DNA of 50,845 nucleotides from [Collinsella] massiliensis (lineage in GTDB: Bacteria; Actinomycetota; Coriobacteriia; Coriobacteriales; Coriobacteriaceae). Below are positions 43,409-50,845 of this stretch, piece after piece. The stretch lies in the NCBI GenBank assembly GCA_000333815.1, contig CAPI01000011.1:1-50845 (forward strand), written 5' to 3'. The first letter of the stretch is position 1. Every line of letters begins with the position of its first letter. The notes under the pieces are model-generated. The model was not told where the DNA came from and did no database searches. It saw only the letters and a list, made by a program, of their open reading frames with translations. Made by a program: the position numbers and the translations under genes.

Positions 43409-44257
43409 CTACCCCAGCCGCTCTGCCAGGAGCGCGTCGGCACGGTCGACCACCTCGGCGAACACCGAATCGAAGAACTCGTCGGTGAGCAGGCGATACG
43501 GCTGCTGCACGGACGGCGGCACGTTCGTGCGCACAATCTCGTGCGCCACGCCGATGGTCATGAGCAGCGTCCGCTCGTCGATCGCGTACTGCGGAAACGC
43601 GGCTGCGGTCGCGGCGAGACGCGGGGTGAGGCGCGGCACGGAGTCGATGGCGAGCGTCTTGCCGAACGCATCGAAATCCCCCTGCTTCTTGATGCGGAAC
43701 TGCTCGCTCGGGGTGATGCCCTCGCGGTCGAGGAACTCGTTCACCCGCGTGTTCCACAGGCAGTCCGCAAGCAGGTGCACCCAAACGCCCAGCTCGAAAT
43801 CGAGCAGCGAGCGCGCGATGTCGGCGGGGGCGATCGCCGCATCGAGCGGGCTGCCCTCACGCGCCGGCTCGGGAGCACCCTCGTAGCGCTGCGGGTAGTG
43901 GGTCCGGCTCACGCGGTCGGCCTCGCGCTTGAGTGAGGAGGCGGCGATGACCGGCCGGCACTCCCCCGCCACCCGCGCGCCCTCCAGTCCCTCCGCCGTG
44001 AGCGCAGCAGCGGCCGGCACCACGTACGCATCCCAAAACTCCTGCTCACGCGGCTTGGGGATGAACGCCGGCTCCGCGAAATGCGTGATACGGTACGCGA
44101 TGGGGTGCTCCACGCCCGGCACCATGTACCCTACCGGGATGTCCGGCGTGAGGCTGCCCAGCAGAAACGCGTTGCGGTCGAGCACCGTGCGCGCCACGGC
44201 GCCCTCGCGCGCGAGCAGGCGCTCCGCGTGCGCGATATGGATATTCCAGCTGGGCAC
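43409..44257 (-). CDS. Zinc-dependent phospholipase C-like protein (PF00882 type)
   Basis: 282 aa from the GTG at 44257 (MPSWNIHIAHAERLL), with GGGAGG upstream; a TTG five codons earlier is less likely. NIHIAHAERLL, NAFLLGSLTPDIPVGYM, ITHF and GVWVHLLADCLWNTRVNEF fit the Zn-dependent phospholipase C/S1-P1 nuclease fold. The spaced His and Asp residues would bind metal. No signal peptide, so probably intracellular. The reaction is not established. It lies downstream of pheT beyond a strong hairpin and is followed by element copy 3. Confidence 0.75.
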   Translation of the reverse strand: MPSWNIHIAHAERLLAREGAVARTVLDRNAFLLGSLTPDIPVGYMVPGVEHPIAYRITHFAEPAFIPKPREQEFWDAYVVPAAAALTAEGLEGARVAGECRPVIAASSLKREADRVSRTHYPQRYEGAPEPAREGSPLDAAIAPADIARSLLDFELGVWVHLLADCLWNTRVNEFLDREGITPSEQFRIKKQGDFDAFGKTLAIDSVPRLTPRLAATAAAFPQYAIDERTLLMTIGVAHEIVRTNVPPSVQQPYRLLTDEFFDSVFAEVVDRADALLAERLG

Positions 44258-44274
44258 GTGCCCTCCCCTCAAAG

Positions 44275-44311
44275 GGGCGGCGACCCAACGCCTGGCATCG
44301 GGTCGCCGCCC
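44275..44311 (-). terminator. Hairpin terminator after pheT
   Basis: A 12-bp stem GGGCGGCGACCC/GGGTCGCCGCCC with a 13-nt loop, 21 nt past the pheT stop. The T-run on the minus strand is short, so it may be partly read through. Confidence 0.65.
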
Positions 44312-44331
44312 ATCACGTTACTGCCGCGAAC

Positions 44332-46803
44332 TTAGCCGCGCACCTCGCCGCCGACGGCCTTGGTCACCTTCGCCACGAGCTTCTGATGCACGCGCTCGAC
44401 CTCCTCCGAGGTGAGCGTGTGGTCGTCCGCTCGGTACGTGAGCGCGAACGCCATGGACTTCTTGCCCGCGCCCACGCGCTCCTCGTCGCGGTACACGTCG
44501 AACAGGCGCACGTCGCGCAGGAGCTTGCCGCCCGCCGAGCGCAGCCGGCGCTCGAGGTCCTCGTAGGTCACGGCCTCGTCGACCACGATCGCCAGGTCGA
44601 CATCGACCGACGGGAACATCGAGAAGTCCTGGTAGGCCTGCTGGTCGCGCGCGCACTTCATGAGCGCCTCGAGGCTCAGCTCGAAGGCGACCACGGGCAG
44701 CGCGATGTCGTAGGCCTCGCGCACGGCGGGATGGATCTCGCCCACCCAGCCGAGCTCGACGCCGCCCGCGAGCACCTCGGCGCCGCGCCCGGGCTGCAGG
44801 AACGCGAAGCGCTCGCCCTCCGCGGGACGGAAGCGCACCTTCTCCACGCGCAGCTGGGAGAGCAGCTCCTCCACCACGCCCTTGCCGTCGAAGAAGCGCA
44901 GCGGCTTGTACTTCTGGTTCCACGTCACGTCGCCCCACGCGCCGGACAGCACGCCGGCGAGCGCATGGCGCTCCTTGGGCAGGCTCGCGTGCTCGCGGCC
45001 GCAGAACAGCGTGCCCATCTCGTACAGGTGCACGTTCGCCGTGCCGTGCGCGCCGTTATAGGCCACGGACTGCAAAAGCCCGGGCAGCAGCGAGCGGCGC
45101 ATCTCGGTCTGCTCGGCCACGAGCGGGTTCATGAGCACCACGGGCAGGCCGCGGCCCTCGGCGCTCATGCGCGTGCGCTCGAGGTCGCCGGGGGCGGCGA
45201 ACGAGTACGTCGTGGTCTCGTTCAGGCCGCAGGAGCGCATGATCGAACCGATGCGGCGAAGCAGCCGCTGGTCGTGCGTGAGGCCGCCGATGTGGTTCTT
45301 CGCGGCGGGGATGGTCGCCTCGACGCGGCCCATGCCCCACAGGCGCAGCACCTCCTCGATGAGGTCGATCTCGCGCTCGAGGTCGGGGCGGAACGTGGGC
45401 GGCACCACGCGGAACACGGGCTCGCCGTCCGCCTCCGCGCGCTCGACCGCGCAGCCCAGGCGCGTGAGCGAGCGCTCCACGAACTCCGGCTCGATCGGCG
45501 CGCCGCAGATGAGCTCGACGCGGCTCTGGCGCAGCGTGAGCTCGGGCGGCTCGATGGGCGACGGGTACACGTCGATGGCGCCGGAGATGACGGTCGCGCC
45601 GCAGCACTCCTCGAAGAGCGCCGCCGCGATGGCCGAGACCTGGTCGCAGCGCGTGCGGTCGACCTGGCGCTCGTAGCGGATGGACGCCTCGGAGATGAGC
45701 GCGAGGTCGCGGCTCGTGCGCGAGATGTGGCTCGAATCGAAGCACGCGGCCTCGAGCAGCACGTCGTGCGTCGTTTCGTCGATCTCGGAGTCGAGAGAGC
45801 CCATGACGCCGGCGAGGCACACGGGGCGGTTGCCGTCGTCCGTGATGACGCACATGTCGGACGAGAGCTCGCGCTCCTGGCCGTCGAGCGTCACGATCTG
45901 CTCGCCGTCGCGCGCGGCGCGGACCACCACGTGCCGACGGCCGTCGCGCTCGGTGAGCTTGCCGAGGTCGAAGGCGTGGAGCGGCTGGCCGGTGAGCATC
46001 ATGACGTAGTTCGTGACGTCCACGACGTTGTTGATGGGGCGCATGCCCGCCGCGGTGACGCGCTCGGCGAGCCACGCGGGCGAGGGGCCGATCTTCACGC
46101 CGCGCACCACGCGCGCGGTGTAGCGGCTGCAGAGCTCCGGGTCGGCGATGCGCACGTCCACGATGTCGTCCACGTGTACGGAGGTGTCCTCGCACTGGAT
46201 CTGCGGGAGCTCGATGTGCGTGTCGCGGTCGAAGATGGCGCCCACCTCGCGCGCGATGCCCACCATGGACAGGCAATCCGGGCGGTTCGGCGTGATCTCG
46301 CAGTCGAGCACGGTGTCCGAGCTGCCGTGGTACTCGGCGAACGGCACGCCCACGGGAGCGTCCTCGGGCAGGATCATGATGCCGGAGTGGTCGCCGGAGA
46401 GCCCCAGCTCGCGCGCCGAGCAGTTCATGCCGCAGCTCACGACGCCGCGGAGCTTGCTCTTCTTGATCTTGACGCCGCCGGGCAGCTCCGCGCCCACGAG
46501 CGCCGTGACGATGTGGTCGCCCTGCTCGAAGTTCTGCGCGCCGCACACGATGGTGAGCGGCTCGGGCTCGCCGTCCTCGCCCAGGTTGCAGCGGCCCACG
46601 TCCACCTTGCACACCCACATGTGGTCGGAGTCGGGGTGCGGCTCCTTCGAGACCACCTGCGCCGTGACCACGTGGTCGAACGCCTCGCCCACGGTATCGA
46701 TCGACTCGACCTCCGTGCCGGTGCGGATGAGCTCGGCGGAGAGCTCCTCCGGCGGCTCCGGCACGTCGATGAGCGTCTTCAGCCAGTTATACGATACTTT
46801 CAT
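44332..46803 (-). CDS. pheT: Phenylalanyl-tRNA synthetase beta subunit
   Basis: 823 aa, standard size. The N-terminus MKVSYNWLKTLIDV leads to the tRNA-binding OB domain (PHPDSDHMWVCKVDVG, about 55-165). The B3/B4 editing domain, B5 domain (PRPEL-like LTLRQSRVELICG) and catalytic-like core (RLLRRIGSIMRSCGLNETTTYSF) follow. A C-terminal ferredoxin-fold anticodon domain (FPSVDVDLAIVVDE) ends the chain. It pairs with PheS as an alpha2-beta2 tetramer. It follows pheS by 56 nt, which contain a 31-bp palindrome. Confidence 0.97.
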   Translation of the reverse strand: MKVSYNWLKTLIDVPEPPEELSAELIRTGTEVESIDTVGEAFDHVVTAQVVSKEPHPDSDHMWVCKVDVGRCNLGEDGEPEPLTIVCGAQNFEQGDHIVTALVGAELPGGVKIKKSKLRGVVSCGMNCSARELGLSGDHSGIMILPEDAPVGVPFAEYHGSSDTVLDCEITPNRPDCLSMVGIAREVGAIFDRDTHIELPQIQCEDTSVHVDDIVDVRIADPELCSRYTARVVRGVKIGPSPAWLAERVTAAGMRPINNVVDVTNYVMMLTGQPLHAFDLGKLTERDGRRHVVVRAARDGEQIVTLDGQERELSSDMCVITDDGNRPVCLAGVMGSLDSEIDETTHDVLLEAACFDSSHISRTSRDLALISEASIRYERQVDRTRCDQVSAIAAALFEECCGATVISGAIDVYPSPIEPPELTLRQSRVELICGAPIEPEFVERSLTRLGCAVERAEADGEPVFRVVPPTFRPDLEREIDLIEEVLRLWGMGRVEATIPAAKNHIGGLTHDQRLLRRIGSIMRSCGLNETTTYSFAAPGDLERTRMSAEGRGLPVVLMNPLVAEQTEMRRSLLPGLLQSVAYNGAHGTANVHLYEMGTLFCGREHASLPKERHALAGVLSGAWGDVTWNQKYKPLRFFDGKGVVEELLSQLRVEKVRFRPAEGERFAFLQPGRGAEVLAGGVELGWVGEIHPAVREAYDIALPVVAFELSLEALMKCARDQQAYQDFSMFPSVDVDLAIVVDEAVTYEDLERRLRSAGGKLLRDVRLFDVYRDEERVGAGKKSMAFALTYRADDHTLTSEEVERVHQKLVAKVTKAVGGEVRG

Positions 46804-46829
46804 CTCATCGTCCTTCTCAACTATGCTGC

Positions 46830-46860
46830 ATGCAACAGTACCCCAGGGGTTTTTCTACAT
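46830..46860. repeat. 31-bp CCCCAGGGG palindrome, copy D (diverged)
   Basis: ATGCAACAGTACCCCAGGGG then TTTTTCTACAT. The core and length agree with copies A-C, but several arm bases differ. It lies between pheS and pheT and touches the pheS stop. Confidence 0.7.
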
Positions 46861-47936
46861 TAGAACTGGTTCAGGAAGCGCATGTCGCCGGTCATGAGCG
46901 TGCGCAGGTCGGGCAGGTCGTAGCGAAGCGCCGCGACGCGCTCGACGCCGATGCCGAACGCGAAACCGGTGTAGCGCTCCGGGTCGACGCCGCAGTTCAC
47001 GAGGACGTTGGGGTCGATCATGCCGCAGCCCAGGATCTCGATCCAGCCGCTGTGCTTGCAGAAGCTGCAGCCCTTGCCGCCGCACGCGTGGCACGACACG
47101 TCGAGCTCGCAGCTCGGCTCGGTGAAGGGGAAGAAGTGCGGACGGTAACGCGTCTTGCGCTCCGGGCCGAACATGGCCTTGGCGAAGTAGTCGAGCGTGC
47201 CCTTGAGGTCGCCGAAGGTGATGCCCTCGTCCACCACGAGGCCCTCGACCTGGTTGAACTGCGGCAGGTGGCAGGCGTCGGCCGTGTCGGGGCGGTACAC
47301 CGTGCCCGGGACGATCGCGTAGATGGGCGGCTTCTGGTGCTCCATGATGTGGATCTGCGTGCCCGAGGTCTGCGTGCGCAGCAGCACGTCGGACTCGCCG
47401 TGCGCGTGCTCCTCCGGGTGCGGCACGCTGCCGGGCGCGTTGTCCACCACGTAGAACGTGTCGCGCGCGGAGCGGCTCGGATGGTCCATCGGGGCGTTGA
47501 GCGCGGTGAAGTTGTACCACGAGGTCTCGACCTCGGGGCCGGCCTCCACGGTGTAGCCGATCCCGCAGAACACGTCCTCGATCTCTTCCTTGATCTGGTT
47601 GATGAGGTGCGCGTGGCCGATCGTGGGGTGCGCGCCGGGCAGCGTCACGTCGACGGCCTCGGTGGCCATGAGCTGCTGCATGGCCTGGCGCTTGAGGTCG
47701 CCCTGCGCGTGCTCGATGAGCGACTCCGCCATGCGGCGCAGCTCGTTCGCGCGCTTGCCCAGCACCGGGCGCTCCTCCGGCGCGACCTTGCCCATCATGT
47801 GCATGACCTGCGTGATCTCGCCCTTCTTGCCGAGCAGCGCCACGCGCGCCGCCTCGAGCGCCGCCGCGTCGTTTGCCGCGGCGATCATGTCTTTCGCACG
47901 CGCCTCGAGCGCGTCGAGCTCTTCTATCAAGCCCAT
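46860..47936 (-). CDS. pheS: Phenylalanyl-tRNA synthetase alpha subunit
   Basis: 358 aa from the ATG at 47936 (MGLIEELDALEARAKDMI), preceded by GAGGGAG. An N-terminal coiled coil binds tRNA. Class II motifs include HPTIGHAHLINQIKEEIEDVF, TVYRPD...HLPQFNQVEGLVVD and the motif-3 region GFAFGIGVERVAALRYDL. A Cys cluster (CHACGGKGCSFCKHSGW) is present as in many bacterial PheS. First gene of pheST, under T-box control. Confidence 0.97.
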   Translation of the reverse strand: MGLIEELDALEARAKDMIAAANDAAALEAARVALLGKKGEITQVMHMMGKVAPEERPVLGKRANELRRMAESLIEHAQGDLKRQAMQQLMATEAVDVTLPGAHPTIGHAHLINQIKEEIEDVFCGIGYTVEAGPEVETSWYNFTALNAPMDHPSRSARDTFYVVDNAPGSVPHPEEHAHGESDVLLRTQTSGTQIHIMEHQKPPIYAIVPGTVYRPDTADACHLPQFNQVEGLVVDEGITFGDLKGTLDYFAKAMFGPERKTRYRPHFFPFTEPSCELDVSCHACGGKGCSFCKHSGWIEILGCGMIDPNVLVNCGVDPERYTGFAFGIGVERVAALRYDLPDLRTLMTGDMRFLNQF

Positions 47937-47994
47937 GAACTCCCTCTTCCTCATCGCTTCGCGCGCCAGGGGCACGCGCGTTTCCCGATAGAAC

Positions 47995-48244
47995 AAAAAA
48001 CCGTCCCTGGGACGAACCCAAGGACGGCATAGTTACCGCGGTACCACCTTGATTGGCTGCCGGATGTCTGCCCGGCATGCCCGCTTTTGCCCGTTCTCGC
48101 TCGGGCTGGCGGCTTCCCTACTCAGCTTGCGCGCGCTGCCGAAAACCGGCTGGTGCACGGCCGTTCAGGTCGCTGCTCGGGAGTGAACGCTGCGTCCTTG
48201 CCCCCGCAGGAAGGCTTTCAGCCGGTGACCCTCCCTCTCTGTGC
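47995..48244 (-). promoter_or_regulatory. T-box riboswitch leader of pheST (Phe specifier)
   Basis: Reading leftward, AGAGAGGGAG (from 48240) opens stem I. The specifier UUC (gaa at 48185-48187 on +) is followed by A and by the closing CUCCC. The T-box sequence AAGGTGGTACCGCGG lies at 48037-48051. A terminator CCGTCC...GGACGG plus six T (47995-48028) follows, which the antiterminator would replace. Uncharged tRNA-Phe should raise pheST expression. A possible -10 TATCAT lies at 48290-48295. Confidence 0.93.
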
Positions 48245-48359
48245 GGCGACGCGGCGGGCGCAACCCTCTCCGTCAACGCGTTGGTCGAAATGATAGCACA
48301 GGCGTCCCCTCCGCGCAGCATGTCTTTGCCGCAGGTGCCACCGCTCCGCCGTGCTCGCG

Positions 48360-48890
48360 CTACACGCTGCCGCCCCGGGCATCCTCGCTCTGGGACTCGT
48401 CGCCCCGGGTGCCCTTGCCCGCAGATGCCGTCTGGCCCCTCATGGCCTCGGCAACTTCCTCGATCAAGCCATCGGGTATGCGCACCGTATGGATGCAGCT
48501 GACCCCCTCACGCTCGCAGAGCGCGTTCAGCCCCTTGTCAAGCGTGAGCAGCGTCGCCCCGTTCCGGCGGGCGAGCACGAAATAAAACATGTCGTAGATC
48601 GAGTGGTTGAGACGCAGCGATTCCGAGAACGCTTCCTCGTACAGGGCTTCCACATCGGTAAACTCGTCCACGAGGTCAAGCGCATCGGCAATGATCGCGC
48701 GAGCTTCAGCCTCATTGGTAAGCTCAGCTCGAACGTATTTCGTCATGGCGCTCCCCACCTCGGCGAATATGAGATCGGGCGCGACGACGCGCGAAGAACC
48801 GTGCATTGCGAGAAGCGACCTGAGCTCGTCTCCCTTCTCGGTATGACGCGCCATCTCGACGGCGGCGCTGCAATCGATCACCATCTTCAT
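48360..48890 (-). CDS. PIN-domain toxin (VapC-like)
   Basis: 176 aa. MKMVIDCSAAVEMARH, LIFAEVGSAMTKY, YDMFYFVLARR and TLLTLDKGL carry the acidic residues of the PIN RNase site. The start overlaps the antitoxin stop (ATGA). The C-terminal ~25 residues (GQTASAGKGTRGDESQSED) are an extra disordered tail. As a VapC-type toxin it would cleave tRNA or rRNA; the target is not known. Confidence 0.88.
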   Translation of the reverse strand: MKMVIDCSAAVEMARHTEKGDELRSLLAMHGSSRVVAPDLIFAEVGSAMTKYVRAELTNEAEARAIIADALDLVDEFTDVEALYEEAFSESLRLNHSIYDMFYFVLARRNGATLLTLDKGLNALCEREGVSCIHTVRIPDGLIEEVAEAMRGQTASAGKGTRGDESQSEDARGGSV

Positions 48891-49243
48891 CGCTCGTCCC
48901 TCATCTCGCGCACAATATCGACCACGGACGGAAAGCCGTCGGGGACGGAAAACGGCTCGCGCTCGTCGATGCGCTCGAACACCTCGCGCCGACGCTCGAG
49001 CCGCGCCTCGGCTGCCGCCCGGCTCCGACACCACTCGCGATATCCCGGCTCCCAGGGGCGCGGGATGGGAGGAATCCCTGCATCGACCACCGCCTGCACC
49101 TCCTTCTCGCGCTTGCGGCGCGCCAGGAAATCCTCGATCGCGACGAGCGCCTGCTGCGAGATGCTGCGATGCTCCTCGTCGGCACACGCCTTGAGCTCCT
49201 CGTATACCTCCGGTGGGAAATCCCGCACCTGTAGCGCTGGCAT
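48887..49243 (-). CDS. Ribbon-helix-helix antitoxin (VapB/FitA-like)
   Basis: 118 aa from the ATG at 49243 (MPALQVRDFPPEVYEELK), with AAGGAGG five bases upstream. Residues 3-38 are an RHH/FitA-type DNA-binding domain (EEHRSISQQALVAIEDFL). The longer C-terminal part (REWCRSRAAAEARLERRR) would bind the toxin. Overlaps the PIN gene by four bases. Paired GCATGC sites just upstream suggest self-repression. Confidence 0.85.
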   Translation of the reverse strand: MPALQVRDFPPEVYEELKACADEEHRSISQQALVAIEDFLARRKREKEVQAVVDAGIPPIPRPWEPGYREWCRSRAAAEARLERRREVFERIDEREPFSVPDGFPSVVDIVREMRDER

Positions 49244-49254
49244 AGCTTCCTCCT

Positions 49255-49282
49255 TGCATGCGTTTTGCATGCATATATCATA
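49255..49282 (-). promoter_or_regulatory. Operator/promoter of the toxin-antitoxin pair
   Basis: Two GCATGC palindromes (49256-49261 and 49267-49272), 11 bp apart (one helical turn), lie next to a TATGAT -10-like sequence at about 49277-49282 on the minus strand. They lie 12 nt before the antitoxin start. Confidence 0.55.
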
Positions 49283-49328
49283 TCAGTGCGTCGAACGTGG
49301 AACAAGCAGTGGGCTGGCGCAGCGATGT

Positions 49329-49358
49329 AAAAAGGCGCCCGACCAAATGCCGGGCGCC
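49329..49358 (-). terminator. Terminator of the choloylglycine-hydrolase-like gene
   Basis: GGCGCCCG/CGGGCGCC stem with a 9-nt loop, followed on the minus strand by TTTTTAC. It lies 41 nt past the stop at 49399. Confidence 0.85.
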
Positions 49359-49398
49359 TCCAAGCAATGCGATGCCAAAAACCTACCGGGCAGCCGCG

Positions 49399-50559
49399 CT
49401 ACTCGGCGAGGCTCACCGTATACGTGTTCTCGTAATCCATGCCGGTGGCGATGGTCGCCGTGCAATCGTCCAGGTTATACACCACGGACCACTGCGTCGC
49501 GCTCTCCTCGCCGCGACTGTTGGTGTGCGGCTCCTGCGCGCAGGCGGCCAGCAGCCCCATGGCGTCCTCCTCGCTGAGCACGCCGTCGGCCGCAGTGAGG
49601 CCGCTCATCACGATCTCGTAGCGGTCCTGGCCGCCGCCGAAGTCGTAGTCGCCAGGCGTGAGCAGGAAGTTCGTCGCCGCCATATACGTCTGGCCCTCGG
49701 CGGGGGTGCCCGCGGTCGTAGCGTCATCGGCCTCGAGCACCGAGAGCTCGTCGTCGATGTACTCCACCACCACGGTACGGCCGCTCGCGTCGGCGATCTG
49801 GAAGTGGTAGCAGCTGTTCGCACTCGAGTGCATGTCATACTGCCCGAGCAGCTCGAGCGCCTCGTCCACCGTGGCGCACTTGTCGAGCATGAGGCGGATG
49901 GCCGTCGTGGTGGTGATGTCAACCTTGTTGGTCTGCTGATCCGTGGGGTCGGTGTCGATGAGCAGCACGCCCACGGCGAGCCCCTTCTCGTTCACTCCGT
50001 CGAGCGGGGCGTAGGGCGCGGCGAGCGCCGTGATGCTCGAGGTGGGCGAATCGGGCAGCTTCTCCTCGCCGTAGCCGAGGAAGCCCAGGTTCACCATCGA
50101 GATGCTCGCGTAGCCGTTGTCGGGATCGGTGCGCACGAGCATGCTCGGCGAATACGTGAGGTCGAAGTTGCGGCCGAAGATGTCGTCGCCCTCCGGCGTC
50201 ACGGCGTTGAACGTGGAGCACGCGAGATCGGGCAACTCGATGGTGACGGGCAGGCCCTTCATGAGGTGCTGGACCACGAAGTCGATGAGCTCGGCGTCAT
50301 TCGAGGCGCCGCCCTGCTCCAGGAACTCATCGATGCCGTAATCTCCCTGGTAGGTCATGGTGTAGAACGGGTAGTCGTTCACCTTCTTGATCGAGGCGAC
50401 GGTGGCGATCTCGTTGCGGAACATGAACGCGAGGCCGGCAACCGCGATCACGACGAGCGCCACGAGCGCGATGATGACGCGGACGACGATGCGCCGCGCG
50501 CGGCCGGGACGCTTGGCGCCGCCAGTGGCACCCGTTCCAGACGTATTCTCTTCGGACAT
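49399..50559 (-). CDS. Membrane-anchored choloylglycine hydrolase-like (linear amide C-N hydrolase)
   Basis: 386 aa from the ATG at 50559 (MSEENTSGTG), with GAGGGGG five bases upstream. The cytoplasmic tail is basic (KRPGRARR) and one membrane helix covers 24-47. An extracellular linker leads to C114-STFNAVTPEGDDIFGRNFD, the nucleophile and following strand of Ntn hydrolases of the choloylglycine-hydrolase/acyltransferase group. GLAVGVLLID and the late TNFLLTPGDYDF match further. In bile salt hydrolases the Cys is residue 2 after Met removal. Here it lies about 67 residues beyond the helix, so self-cleavage may be needed. The substrate could be a bile salt, penicillin-like or N-acyl amino-acid amide. 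Confidence 0.8.
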   Translation of the reverse strand: MSEENTSGTGATGGAKRPGRARRIVVRVIIALVALVVIAVAGLAFMFRNEIATVASIKKVNDYPFYTMTYQGDYGIDEFLEQGGASNDAELIDFVVQHLMKGLPVTIELPDLACSTFNAVTPEGDDIFGRNFDLTYSPSMLVRTDPDNGYASISMVNLGFLGYGEEKLPDSPTSSITALAAPYAPLDGVNEKGLAVGVLLIDTDPTDQQTNKVDITTTTAIRLMLDKCATVDEALELLGQYDMHSSANSCYHFQIADASGRTVVVEYIDDELSVLEADDATTAGTPAEGQTYMAATNFLLTPGDYDFGGGQDRYEIVMSGLTAADGVLSEEDAMGLLAACAQEPHTNSRGEESATQWSVVYNLDDCTATIATGMDYENTYTVSLAE

Positions 50560-50845
50560 TGATTCCCCCTCAGATTCGACGTGCACCTTCGCTGCTCGTG
50601 GCCGGAACACGCGCCCGCGCGCCTGCCAGCCGTGATGCAGCGGCGCATCATCCTAACATGATTCGTCATTTTGCTGACGTTATTTATAATTTCGTCAAAT
50701 TGAGGGAGGGGGTATGGGCCTCCTCGCGCCAGCGGAATACCAAATGGCGCGAAACGAGCGGTTTATGCGGGGGTAGCAGAGTAGCCGGCAAAGTCGCGGC
50801 GCTGTTACCTGCACTTTCGTTGGCGCGCACCGCCCTGATACTTCC
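50560..50845. other. Upstream region, no clear gene
   Basis: AT-rich around 50660-50700, with two TTCGTCA repeats (near 50671 and 50693) flanking TGACGTTATTTATAAT. This could hold the promoter and operator of the leftward hydrolase gene. On the plus strand a 20-codon frame (50714-50776, MGLLAPAEYQ) has a strong GAGGGAGG site, but it is too short to judge. Confidence 0.35.

Noticed and set aside
50714-50776. 20-codon leader-peptide-like ORF near the right end
   Set aside because: A strong ribosome site, but too short to judge, with no attenuator hairpin or following gene visible before the window ends.

Overview
This is about 51 kb of GC-rich chromosome from a Gram-positive (monoderm) bacterium. 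I infer a gut Coriobacteriia, of the Collinsella/Olsenella kind. The inference rests on high GC, a secretin-less Tad pilus locus, a surface protein with an LPxTG-type motif, a T-box leader on pheS, a choloylglycine-hydrolase-like gene, and 'GGGACGGGTTC' intergenic repeats. There is no 16S gene here and the genus is not proven. No phage genes, transposase or CRISPR array were found.

Layout, left to right. 1-3750: a Bce-type ABC exporter (ATPase and ~730-aa permease) with a coupled 42-aa membrane ORF, then a small membrane protein. 3875-4843: a fused MutT (NUDIX)-Vsr endonuclease. 5519-7570: htpG (Hsp90). 7808-11377: a large secreted or surface LRR protein with an LPGTG signal in the middle of the chain. 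11468-15780: two OmpR-type two-component systems; the second is VanRS-like and divergent from a D-Ala-D-Ala carboxypeptidase (15941-17287). 17366-24448: a leftward housekeeping run (GH5-like protein, rsmI, metG, rsmA, tatD family, PHP phosphoesterase). 24609-24684: tRNA-Phe. 24753-34612: a leftward Tad/Flp pilus operon of 11-12 genes (rcpC, tadZ, tadA, tadB, tadC, flp, a membrane protein, two TadE-like, a TadG-like, a third TadE-like, DUF192), preceded by a nested inverted-repeat element at 34711-34782. 34905-41580: rsgA, a zinc-ribbon coiled-coil protein, a Ca2+-type P-type ATPase and pyruvate kinase. 41875-42990: a lower-GC DUF559-like gene between two copies of a ~140-bp palindromic element. 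43409-47936: a zinc-dependent phospholipase-like protein, then pheST behind a T-box. 48360-49243: a VapBC-type toxin-antitoxin pair. 49399-50559: a membrane-anchored choloylglycine-hydrolase-like protein.

The most unusual layer is repetitive and non-coding. (i) A ~140-bp palindromic element has three copies (15-155, 41754-41893, 43195-43334), each directly 3' of a leftward gene. (ii) A 31-bp palindrome with a CCCCTGGGG-type core occurs four times. (iii) A GGGACGGGTTC family occurs at three loci, one of them in frame inside rcpC. (iv) An ATGATAAAAA repeat lies between metG and rsmI. The other points worth following are the MutT-Vsr fusion, the internal sorting signal, a GH5 protein lacking its acid/base glutamate, and the structured element ahead of the Tad operon.
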